This document shows positions 54,523 through 62,563 of a stretch of DNA of 64,000 bases, one piece after another. Made by a program: the position numbers and the translations under genes. Under the pieces are notes generated by a model. The model had not been told where the DNA came from. It searched no databases and worked only from the letters and a program-made list of their open reading frames with translations. The stretch is from contig NZ_JANHDP010000002.1 in the NCBI RefSeq assembly GCF_024494695.1, positions 186,001 through 250,000 of the forward strand, in the 5' to 3' direction. This DNA comes from Natronoarchaeum rubrum (GTDB taxonomy: Archaea > Halobacteriota > Halobacteria > Halobacteriales > Natronoarchaeaceae). Numbering within the stretch: the stretch's first letter is position 1; every line of letters begins with the position of its first letter.

Positions 54523-54591
54523 GACGCCGCGGGCGCTTCGGCATCGACGCCGCGGGCGCTTCGGCATCGACGCCGCGGGCGCTTCGGCGTC
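54523..54591 (+). repeat. 23-bp tandem repeat (3 copies) behind hemL
   Basis: Three 23-bp units starting GACGCCGCGGGCGCTTCGGC; the third differs by one base (ATC to GTC). Confidence 0.93.
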
Positions 54592-54712
54592 CCGCCCTCG
54601 CCGACTGTGCCCTCCCGATCGCATCGCGGTAGCCGCCCCGTACCGTCGCGCGACGCCGCGCTCGGGCGGTAACCCCCGCATACTTTTCCCGCCGTTCTCG
54701 GACAGTTCGCAC

Positions 54713-55141
54713 GTGTCCGACGCCACCGCATCGCAGGCGTCGTCGATCGGCTCCGACGAGGAACAGCTGTCGGGGGCGGGGAGCCGCTGGTGGTACCTCG
54801 TCGCGACCGTCCCGGTCGTGTACACGCTCACGCTGGCGCTGGCGCCGATGTTCACCCTCTCGGTCGTGCTCGGCAACCCGCTGCCGACGGCCGGCGTGTT
54901 CCTCTCGCCGAAGGTGACGATTCTGGTGCTGGGGACGCCAGCGCTGCTCGTGACGCTGTCGCTGCCCCTGGCGCTCCACCAGGATCTCCGGAGCCTGCCC
55001 ACCGAGTCGGCGGCGACCGACTGGTCGCCCGATCGCGAGACGTGGGTGCTGCTGGGTGCGGTGGGACTGTTCGTCCCCGGCTACGCGCCGGTCGTCGCGT
55101 GCTACTATCTGTTCCGGCGCGTCCAGCAGGTCGGACTGTAA
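54713..55141 (+). CDS. Three-helix membrane protein, function unknown
   Basis: 142 residues from a GTG start. Polar Ser-rich N-terminus, then three hydrophobic helices (~residues 27-50, 58-85, 105-130) and a final YLFRRVQQVGL. It sits between hemL and hemC on the same strand; any link to heme synthesis is unproven. Confidence 0.75.
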   Translation: MSDATASQASSIGSDEEQLSGAGSRWWYLVATVPVVYTLTLALAPMFTLSVVLGNPLPTAGVFLSPKVTILVLGTPALLVTLSLPLALHQDLRSLPTESAATDWSPDRETWVLLGAVGLFVPGYAPVVACYYLFRRVQQVGL

Positions 55142-55261
55142 GCGCAGTTGCGGGCCCGACGACGCCCGACGTCGCGCCGATGCTCGATCGATCGCTCCGG
55201 CGTGACGCCGCGCTGTCCGCCAAAGAGTGTCCTTTTCACCGTGGCCCCCCGAGAGGCGCGT

Positions 55262-56386
55262 ATGAGTACTCGCGGCCCGATACGCCTGGCGACGCGGAGT
55301 TCCGATCTGGCGCTCCGCCAGGCGGCGACGGTGAAGGCGGCCTTAGAGGACCGCCGCTACGACGTTGAACTGGTGGAGGTGGAGACGACCGGGGATCAGA
55401 TCCAGGACGAGCTGATCCACCGCCTCGGCAAGACCGGCGCGTTCGTCCGGAGCCTGGACGAGAAGGTCATCGAGGGCGAGGTCGACGCCGCGGTCCACTC
55501 CATGAAAGACATGCCGACCGAGCAGCCCGACGAGCTGATCGTCGCGGGCGTCCCCGAGCGGGCCGCGCCGGGTGACGCCCTGGTCACGCCGGACGGGGCG
55601 ACGCTCGACGAGCTGCCCGACGGCGCTACGGTCGGCACCTCGAGCCTGCGCCGGCAGGCCCAGCTGCTCGATGCCCGCCCCGACCTGACGGTCGAACCGC
55701 TCCGGGGCAACGTCGACACCCGGATCGAGAAGCTGCTCGCGCCCGGCCTGCAGGCCGAACACGAGGCCCGCACCGACGCCGAGAAAGAAAAGAAAGGAAA
55801 CACCGACAACGACGACTACGAGCACCCCTACGAGCGCGACGTCGAGACGTGGTTTTCCGGGCTCGACGAGATCGAGCGCCGCGCCCTCGAACGGGAGCCC
55901 GACGTCGAGTACGACGCGATCGTGCTCGCGGAGGCCGGACTCGACCGCAGCGGGCTGGCCCACCGCGTCGAGTACCGCAAGCTCTCGCCCGAGCAGTTCG
56001 TTCCGGCACCGGGGCAGGGCGCGCTCGCGGTGACGAGCCGCGACGACGAGGTCGGCGAGGCGATCACGACGATCCTCGACAGCCCCCGCACGCGCGTCGA
56101 GACGACCGCCGAGCGCACGATCCTCGACGAGCTCGGCGGCGGCTGCGTCGCGCCGATCGGCGTCCACGCCGTGCTGCGCGGCGAGTACGTCCACGCCGAC
56201 GTGCAGGTGTTCAGCCGCGACGGCTCCGAGTCGGTGACGGCAGGCCGCGACCTGCCCGCCGAGAACCACGTGTCGGCGGCCCGGTCGTTCGCCGCCGAAC
56301 TCGCCGACCGAGGCGCCGACGACCTGATCGCCGAGGCTCGGCGCGACGACGAGGAAGCCGAAGCCAAGCGCGAGGAATCCACATGA
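55262..56386 (+). CDS. hemC: Porphobilinogen deaminase (hydroxymethylbilane synthase)
   Basis: 374 residues. Cofactor-binding Cys295 in ELGGGCVAPIG, with RLATRSSDLALRQA at the N-terminus and VGTSSLRRQAQLL. A charged insertion (AEKEKKGNTDNDDYEHPYER) lengthens the protein compared with bacterial enzymes. It makes hydroxymethylbilane. Its stop overlaps the start of cobA (ATGA). Confidence 0.96.
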   Translation: MSTRGPIRLATRSSDLALRQAATVKAALEDRRYDVELVEVETTGDQIQDELIHRLGKTGAFVRSLDEKVIEGEVDAAVHSMKDMPTEQPDELIVAGVPERAAPGDALVTPDGATLDELPDGATVGTSSLRRQAQLLDARPDLTVEPLRGNVDTRIEKLLAPGLQAEHEARTDAEKEKKGNTDNDDYEHPYERDVETWFSGLDEIERRALEREPDVEYDAIVLAEAGLDRSGLAHRVEYRKLSPEQFVPAPGQGALAVTSRDDEVGEAITTILDSPRTRVETTAERTILDELGGGCVAPIGVHAVLRGEYVHADVQVFSRDGSESVTAGRDLPAENHVSAARSFAAELADRGADDLIAEARRDDEEAEAKREEST

Positions 56387-57243
56387 ACGCCCGCGATCCG
56401 GACGCCGCCGCGGACGCGTCGGCGTCGGACGGGCAGGCCGACGGCAAGGTCTACCTCGTCGGCAGCGGTCCCGGCGATCCGGATCTTCTCACGGTGAAGG
56501 CCCGCCGGCTGCTCGACGACGCCGACGTCGTGCTCCACGACAAGCTCCCGGGTCCGGACATCATCGGCCTGATCCCCGAGGAGAAACGCGAGGACGTCGG
56601 CAAGCGCGCCGGCGGGGAGCGCACCTCCCAGCAGTACACCAACGACCGGCTCGTCGAGCTCGCGCGCGAAGGAAAGACGGTCGTCCGACTGAAGGGCGGC
56701 GACCCGTTCGTGTTCGGCCGCGGCGGCGAGGAGCTGGTCCACCTCGCCGAGCGATCGGTACCCGTCGAGATCGTGCCGGGCGTCACCTCGCCGATCGCCG
56801 GCGCCGCGGTCGCGGGCATTCCCGCAACCCACCGCGATCACGCCTCCAGCGTCACGCTGGTCACCGGCCACGAGGACCCCACCAAGGAGGAGTCGGCGGT
56901 CGACTGGGACGCCCTGGCGGCGACCGGCGGCACGCTCGTCGTGCTGATGGGCGTCGGCAAGCTCCCCGACTACACCGCCGCGCTGCGCGAAGCCGGGATG
57001 GACGCCGACACGCCCGTCGCACTCGTCGAGCGGGCGACCTGGCCCGACCAGCGCGTCGCGACGGGGACGCTGGACACAATCGTCGACGTGCGCGACGACG
57101 CCGGCATCGAGCCGCCCGCGATCACCGTGATCGGCGAGGTGGCCGCGACGCGCGAGCGCGTGCTGGACTTTCTGGACAACGAGCCGGACGCCGACGCCGC
57201 GGACCGTCCCGACCGGGACGTCTTCGGCGCCGGGGAGGACTGA
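56383..57243 (+). CDS. cobA: Uroporphyrinogen-III C-methyltransferase
   Basis: 286 residues. SAM-binding motif VGSGPGDPDLLTVKA and RLKGGDPFVFGRGGEE, with VPGVTSPIAGAAVAGIP; the standard SUMT fold. It makes precorrin-2 for siroheme and cobamide. An acidic N-terminal tail of about 20 residues precedes the domain. Overlaps hemC by 4 bp and is 3 bp before hemD. Confidence 0.95.
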   Translation: MNARDPDAAADASASDGQADGKVYLVGSGPGDPDLLTVKARRLLDDADVVLHDKLPGPDIIGLIPEEKREDVGKRAGGERTSQQYTNDRLVELAREGKTVVRLKGGDPFVFGRGGEELVHLAERSVPVEIVPGVTSPIAGAAVAGIPATHRDHASSVTLVTGHEDPTKEESAVDWDALAATGGTLVVLMGVGKLPDYTAALREAGMDADTPVALVERATWPDQRVATGTLDTIVDVRDDAGIEPPAITVIGEVAATRERVLDFLDNEPDADAADRPDRDVFGAGED

Positions 57244-57246
57244 CCC

Positions 57247-58113
57247 GTGCCCCGCGACATGTCGGTGGCGGCCTTCCGTCCCGACGACGAGCGCCTCGCC
57301 GACGCCGTCGAGCTGATCGAGTCGCTCGGCGCGACGCCGGTGCCCGATCCGATGCTCGCCGTCGAGCCGACCGGGGCCCGCCCCCGCTCCGACGCCGACT
57401 TCGTCGTCCTGACGAGTAAGACCGGCGTCGAACTCGCCGCCGGACTGCGATCCAATGGGGACACCGACGAGCGAGACTCGTCGAGCCCTCGTTCGCAAGC
57501 TCACGAGGACGCCGACGCGGCGGACGCCGATACCGACGCCGATACCGCCAGCGACGCCCCCGCAGAGCGGTGGGATCCCGGCGACGCCACGGTCTGCGCC
57601 ATCGGCGAGCCGACCGCGGACGTCCTGCGCGAAGCCGGCTACGACGTCGATCTCGTCCCCGATGAGTTCTCCTCGTCGGGGCTGGTCGACGCCCTCGCGG
57701 ACGAGGTCGACGGCGCCCGCGTCGAGGTCGCCCGGAGCGACCACGGCAGCGCGGTGCTGACCGACGGCTTGGAGGAGGCCGGCGCGTACGTCCACGAGAC
57801 CATCCTCTACAGGCTCGTCCGTCCCGAAGGCGCGGGCGAGTCGGCTGAACTGGCCGCCGACGGCGAACTCGACGCCGCGCTCTTTACCTCCTCGCTGACC
57901 GTCGAGCACTTCCTCGACGCCGCCGAGGAGCTGGGCGTCCGCGAGGCCGCGATCGAGGGGCTGGCGGCGGCGACCGTCGGCGTCATCGGCGAGCCCACCC
58001 GCGAGACCGCCGAATCGCTGGGCGTCGACGTCGACGTCGTGCCCGAGCGAGCCGACTTCGAGGCGCTGGCCTGCGAGACGATCGAGGACGGGGCGCCGAC
58101 GTACACCGAGTGA
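57247..58113 (+). CDS. hemD: Uroporphyrinogen-III synthase
   Basis: 288 residues from a GTG with GGGGAGG 7 bp upstream (an ATG at 57259 is the alternative). The two-domain HemD fold is recognisable (FVVLTSKTGVELAA, VCAIGEPTADVLREAGYDV, ALFTSSLTVEHFLDAA). Between the first segment and WDPGDATVCAIG is an extra acidic stretch of about 40 residues, the first part of which (TDERDSSSPRSQAHEDA) is coded by the two-hairpin repeat at 57463-57511. It closes and rearranges hydroxymethylbilane. Confidence 0.9.
   Translation: MPRDMSVAAFRPDDERLADAVELIESLGATPVPDPMLAVEPTGARPRSDADFVVLTSKTGVELAAGLRSNGDTDERDSSSPRSQAHEDADAADADTDADTASDAPAERWDPGDATVCAIGEPTADVLREAGYDVDLVPDEFSSSGLVDALADEVDGARVEVARSDHGSAVLTDGLEEAGAYVHETILYRLVRPEGAGESAELAADGELDAALFTSSLTVEHFLDAAEELGVREAAIEGLAAATVGVIGEPTRETAESLGVDVDVVPERADFEALACETIEDGAPTYTE
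57463..57511 (-). repeat. Two-hairpin repeat element, copy inside hemD
   Basis: Hairpin 1: CGACGAG (57465-57471), CGAGA, CTCGTCG (57477-57483). Hairpin 2: CCTCGT (57487-57492), TC, GC, AA, GC, TC, ACGAGG (57503-57508). Same orientation and reading frame as the copy in mtaD. Confidence 0.87.
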
Positions 58114-58201
58114 GCGGCCGCCGACCGGGCGCGGACACCGGCGTGGGGACGAACGGATTCCGCAGGTTTATCGGGGATTCCGACGAACCTCGTAGCGACC
58201 G

Positions 58202-59638
58202 ATGGACGCACCGATCCCGGACCTCGCCGAGCGCGCGGACGCCTGCGCCCAGCACTTGCGATCCGCCGACAGCGTCGTGCTGGCCTCCCACATCGACGCC
58301 GACGGCCTGACGAGCGCGGCGATCGCGGCGACCGCGCTAGAGCGCGCGGGGATCCCCTTCCGGACGGTGTTCAGCAAGCAACTCGACGCCGAGGAGATCG
58401 CCGGCATCGCCGAGCTGGAGCCGGATACGGTGCTCTTTACCGACTTCGGCAGCGGCCAGCTCGACATCATCGCCGAGCACGAGGCGGCGGGCGATTTCAC
58501 GCCGGTGATCGCGGATCACCACCAGCCCGCCGGTGCTGATTCTGAGGACGCCGCGGCGCCCGAAACCGAGTTCCACCTCAACCCGCTCCTCTTCGGCATC
58601 AACGGCGCCTCCGAACTCTCCGGTGCGGGTGCCAGCTACGCCCTCGCTCGGGCGCTCGAACCCGAGGGCGGCGACAATCGCGACCTCGCCGCGCTGGCGG
58701 TCGTCGGCGCCGTCGGCGACATGCAGGCCAGCGGCGGCGAACTGCACGGCGCCAACGAGCGCATCGTCGAGGAGGGCGTCGACGCGGGCGCGCTGGAGAC
58801 GGCGACCGACCTCGCGCTGTACGGCAAGCAGACCCGCCCGCTTCCGAAGCTGCTGGAGTACTCCAGCGACGTGAACATCCCCGGCATCTCGAACGACGAG
58901 AGCGGCGCGCTCTCGTTTCTCGACGACCTCGATCTCGATCTGAAGTCCGACGGCGAGTGGCGCCGCTGGGTCGATCTCGACGACGACGAGCGCCAGACCG
59001 TCGCCAGCGCGCTCGTCCAGCGCGCGGTCTCGCGCGGCGTCCCGGCGTCGAAGATCGACGGGCTCGTCGCGACGACGTACGCGCTCGCCGACGAGCAGGT
59101 CGGCACCGAACTGCGCGACGCCAGCGAGTTTTCCACCCTGTTGAACGCCACCGCCCGGTACGAGCGGGCCGACGTGGGGCTGGCGGTCTGTCTCGGCGAT
59201 CGCGGGCCGGCGCTCGAACGCGCCCGCCAGCTGCTTCGGGACCACCGGCGCAATCTCTCGGAGGGGATCCAGTGGGTCGAGGAGGAAGGCGTCAACAGGG
59301 AAGACAACCTCCAGTGGTTCCACGCCGAGGATCGCATCCGCGAGACGATCGTCGGCATCGTCGCGGGGATGGCCGTCGGCGCCGACGGCGTCGACCGCGG
59401 GCTGCCGATCGTCGCGTTTGCGGAGAAAAACGACGAGGAAGTGAAGGTCTCCTCGCGGGGAACTCACAGTCTGGTCCGGACGGGGCTCGATCTCTCGGCG
59501 GTGATGGGCGAGGCGTCGCGCGCCGTCGGCGGTGACGGCGGCGGTCACGACGTCGCGGCGGGCGCGACCGTGCCAGCGGGCACCGAAGCCGAGTTCGTCG
59601 AGCGGGCCGACGAGATCGTCGGCGACCAACTCTCGTAG
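58202..59638 (+). CDS. DHH family phosphoesterase, RecJ-like nuclease
   Basis: 478 residues. N-terminal DHH domain with ASHIDADGLTSAAI, LFTDFGSGQ and VIADHHQPAG; C-terminal DHHA1 domain with GGDGGGHDVAAGA. The archaeal RecJ/GAN-type proteins act on single-stranded DNA or RNA 5' or 3' ends, in replication or repair; which activity applies cannot be told from sequence. Start ATG 58202. Confidence 0.92.
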   Translation: MDAPIPDLAERADACAQHLRSADSVVLASHIDADGLTSAAIAATALERAGIPFRTVFSKQLDAEEIAGIAELEPDTVLFTDFGSGQLDIIAEHEAAGDFTPVIADHHQPAGADSEDAAAPETEFHLNPLLFGINGASELSGAGASYALARALEPEGGDNRDLAALAVVGAVGDMQASGGELHGANERIVEEGVDAGALETATDLALYGKQTRPLPKLLEYSSDVNIPGISNDESGALSFLDDLDLDLKSDGEWRRWVDLDDDERQTVASALVQRAVSRGVPASKIDGLVATTYALADEQVGTELRDASEFSTLLNATARYERADVGLAVCLGDRGPALERARQLLRDHRRNLSEGIQWVEEEGVNREDNLQWFHAEDRIRETIVGIVAGMAVGADGVDRGLPIVAFAEKNDEEVKVSSRGTHSLVRTGLDLSAVMGEASRAVGGDGGGHDVAAGATVPAGTEAEFVERADEIVGDQLS

Positions 59639-59681
59639 CTCTCGACGGGGTAGATCGCTCCGATCCCGGCCGAAACGGCAG

Positions 59682-59713
59682 CAGAACTTATTATGATTTA
59701 ATCCTAGGTTCTG
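59682..59713. promoter_or_regulatory. Inverted repeat framing the promoter of the 7TM kinase
   Basis: CAGAAC and GTTCTG enclose a 20-nt AT-rich spacer with TATA-like TTATTATGATTTAAT, ending 10 bp before the ATG at 59724. A dimeric regulator could bridge the promoter; inferred from symmetry. Confidence 0.45.
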
Positions 59714-59723
59714 GTAGTACCGA

Positions 59724-61484
59724 ATGGACCACCTCGCATCGGCGCTCCCGTGGCTGACGCTCGCAGCGTTCGCCTCGGGCGCCGGCGCGCTGGGGCTGGT
59801 CAGCTACCTCTGTCGATACCGCGATCAACCCGGCGTAGACTGGTTCATCCTCGCGATTAGCTCCGTCGCAATCTTCTCGATCACCTACGGCGTCGGGCTG
59901 CGGGTGTTCGACCCGGTCGTTCGCGAGGCGATCGGAGTCGTCTCCTGGGTCGCGATCGTCTGGATGGGGATCCCGTTTCTCGCCTTCGCGCTGGCGTACA
60001 CGGGGCGAGGGCGCACGATCCGCTCGACGCCGTTCCGGCTCCTGCTAGGTGTGCCGGCGCTGGCGACGCTGCTGGTGGTGACGAATCCCGTGCTGGGATT
60101 GCTCTGGAGCGACTTCGACGTCGTCTCCGTCTTCGGCCACGCCGGCGCGGAGTACGCGCTCGAACCGCTGGCGTACGTCATCTTCATCGTCGGGACGCTG
60201 GCGGCCGGGCTGGCGACGCTGCTCCTGTTCGACACGGTGTTCAGCTACGGGCCGCTGTACCGCCGCGAGGCGGCCGCGGTCGCGCTGAGCGCCGTCCCGC
60301 CGGGGGTCGGCGGGTTCGTCTGGCTGTTTGGCCTCGGGCCGGTGCCGCAGTTCAACGCGATGGCGGTGCTGTTCCTGCCTCACGTCGCGCTGGACGCCTA
60401 CGCCTTCGTCGGCAACAACATGTTCGACTCTCGGCCGGCGACCCGACGGGCCGCCGAACGAACGGCGATCGACGACATCGACAACCCGATCGTCGTGCTC
60501 GACGAGAGCGGGCTGGTCGTCCGGCTCAACGCCGCCGCGGAGTCGCTGCTCGAATCCGACGACGTCGCGACGGTCGGCGAGCCCGTGGCGGACCTGCTCG
60601 GTCGATCGATCGATCTCGAGGGGACCGACCAGCACGTCACGATCCGCAGCGACGGCCGCCGCCGCGAGTACGCGGTGTCGACCTCGCCGCTCCGAGACTC
60701 GGCGGGGACTCGCGTCGGTTACACGCTCGTCCTCCAGGACATCACCGTCGAGCGCCAGCGCGAACAGCGTCTGCAGGTTCTCAACCGGACGCTCCGGCAC
60801 AACCTTCGCAACGATCTCAACGTCGTCCACGGCTACCTGGAACTGGCGGCCGAGCGGATCGACGACGAGGGGATCGAGTCGACGCTAGAAACCGCCGAGG
60901 AGACGACGACCGAGCTCATGGAACTCGGGACGAAAGCCCGCCGGTTCGAGCAGGCCGTGGCCAACGAGCGCCAGTCCGCCAGCGACGCCGTCGCGCTCCG
61001 GCGAGTGATCGAGAAGCTCGCGACTGAGCCGCCGCTCGACGATCGGTCGATCGACGTCGACGTCCCCCGGTCGCTCTCGCTGGAGGCCGACGAGCGACTG
61101 CTCCGGATCGTCCTCAGGAATCTCTTCGAGAGCTGCCTCCAGTACGCCGACGACCCGCCGTCGTTCGAGATCCGGACGAACGGTCACATTTCCTCGGAGT
61201 TTTCCCACGTCGACGTGCGGATGCTCGGCGCGGCGATTCCCGACCACGAGATCGCCGTCGTCGAGGACGGCCAGGAGACCGCCCTCAACCACGGCAGCGG
61301 GATGGGACTGTGGTTCGTCAAGTGGGGCGTCTCCACCCTCGGCGGCGACGTGGAGTTCGAGACCGGCGACTCGGCGTCGACGATCCGGTTGCAGCTCCCC
61401 GCAGCCGACGGGGGCGACGGGCGGTCGCCCGCGGACGTCGGTGCCGACGATGGGGAGATCCCCGACGTCGAGCACGCCGACTGA
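59724..61484 (+). CDS. 7TM-PAS histidine kinase-like protein with degenerate ATPase
   Basis: 586 residues. Seven hydrophobic helices (residues ~5-230), PAS (~245-345, ending YTLVLQDITVE), DHp with H359 in LRHNLRNDLNVVHGY, then a HATPase domain. In the last, the N-box reads NLFESCLQY with Ser470 instead of the Mg-binding Asn, and the G1 box reads MLGAAIPDHE at 500-509 instead of D-x-G-x-G; only G2 (HGSGMGLWFV) is normal. The fold is kept but ATP binding may be weak or lost. Confidence 0.9.
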   Translation: MDHLASALPWLTLAAFASGAGALGLVSYLCRYRDQPGVDWFILAISSVAIFSITYGVGLRVFDPVVREAIGVVSWVAIVWMGIPFLAFALAYTGRGRTIRSTPFRLLLGVPALATLLVVTNPVLGLLWSDFDVVSVFGHAGAEYALEPLAYVIFIVGTLAAGLATLLLFDTVFSYGPLYRREAAAVALSAVPPGVGGFVWLFGLGPVPQFNAMAVLFLPHVALDAYAFVGNNMFDSRPATRRAAERTAIDDIDNPIVVLDESGLVVRLNAAAESLLESDDVATVGEPVADLLGRSIDLEGTDQHVTIRSDGRRREYAVSTSPLRDSAGTRVGYTLVLQDITVERQREQRLQVLNRTLRHNLRNDLNVVHGYLELAAERIDDEGIESTLETAEETTTELMELGTKARRFEQAVANERQSASDAVALRRVIEKLATEPPLDDRSIDVDVPRSLSLEADERLLRIVLRNLFESCLQYADDPPSFEIRTNGHISSEFSHVDVRMLGAAIPDHEIAVVEDGQETALNHGSGMGLWFVKWGVSTLGGDVEFETGDSASTIRLQLPAADGGDGRSPADVGADDGEIPDVEHAD

Positions 61485-61520
61485 CGGCGCCGACGCGAGA
61501 CCGCGCGGGGCGACCGTCTC

Positions 61521-62300
61521 TCAGGGATCTAGTCCCGGCGGCGCCACCGGGTCGATGCCGCGGTCGTCGAGGTACCGTTCGAGAAATGCGGCGCGATCGG
61601 CGATCTCACCCGGTCTGTGGGCGTCGGTGCCGACGGTGACGCCGACGCCGCGCTCGCGGAGCGCGTCGAGAAACGGCTCGCTCGGGTGGACGATCCCGGC
61701 GTCGCGCAGCGCGCGGCCGGCGTTGATCTCGGGAACGGTTCGCGAGTCCGCCAGCGCCTCGGCGGCCCGGCGGTAGTGGTCCTCGGTCGCACGCCCGCGC
61801 AGCGGCGGCGTCCGCTCGGTGAGATCGAGGTGGGCCGCCACGTCGAACAGCTCGGACTCGACGAGCGCGACCAGATTCTCGTAGTACCGATCGACGACGC
61901 GATCGCGTTCCGCCTCGCTCAGGCCCGCGAACGCCGACGCCGACTGGATCGACCGCCCGTCGACCGCGTGGACGCTCCCGAGCGAGTACTCGAATTCGGC
62001 GTCGGCCAGGAACTCGCCGATCCGCTGCTCGTCGCGCGGCTCGTAGTTCATCTCGACGGCGTCGTAGATCTCGACGTCCGCTCGCTCGCGGGCCTGTTCG
62101 ATGGCCCGGCGCCGGCGCTCGTAGGTCTGATCGAGCGTGAAGCCGTAGCGGGCGCGCTCGTCGCGGGCCGCCTCGCGCTCCGTGACGACGCAGTGGTCGG
62201 CCAGCCCGACCCCCTCCAGACCCGCCGCGTCGGCGGCGTCGACCATCGCCGGGAGAAAGGCGCCGTCGGAGTAGCTCGAGTGGAGGTGGAAGTCGCGCAC
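61521..62300 (-). CDS. PHP domain phosphoesterase (histidinol-phosphatase-like)
   Basis: 259 residues from a GTG start. Metal residues in DFHLHSSYSDG, LADHCVV, YSLGSVHAVDG and TVGTDAHRP, the order found in PHP-type histidinol phosphatases. It may complete the histidine path begun by HisG, or dephosphorylate another compound. Stop is 37 bp from the end of the kinase gene. Confidence 0.85.
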   Translation of the reverse strand: MRDFHLHSSYSDGAFLPAMVDAADAAGLEGVGLADHCVVTEREAARDERARYGFTLDQTYERRRRAIEQARERADVEIYDAVEMNYEPRDEQRIGEFLADAEFEYSLGSVHAVDGRSIQSASAFAGLSEAERDRVVDRYYENLVALVESELFDVAAHLDLTERTPPLRGRATEDHYRRAAEALADSRTVPEINAGRALRDAGIVHPSEPFLDALRERGVGVTVGTDAHRPGEIADRAAFLERYLDDRGIDPVAPPGLDP

Positions 62301-62563
62301 GTGTGGAGTTCAGCGGTGCGGAACGTAAACGGTGGGTTCGGTTCGCGATCGCTCGTACGACCACGAGTTTATGAACGATGGGGCGACCAGCGTCGCCGTG
62401 CTCTGACCGCCCGACGCGATGCCGGCCGAGGCAGCTGTGCGGCAGCCGCATCGTGAACTGCTCGCGCCGCCTGTTCGCTACCGAGCCGGCTACGGAGCCG
62501 TCGCTCCGGCGGCGTCACCCGCAGGCGTAGCCCTCAAACCGCCTGCCCACCTAGCGCGCGCCG

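Noticed and set aside
62301..62563. Possible small gene or RNA between the PHP gene and uvrC
   Set aside because: No open frame with haloarchaeal composition and no recognisable tRNA or structured RNA; I see only GC-rich spacer.
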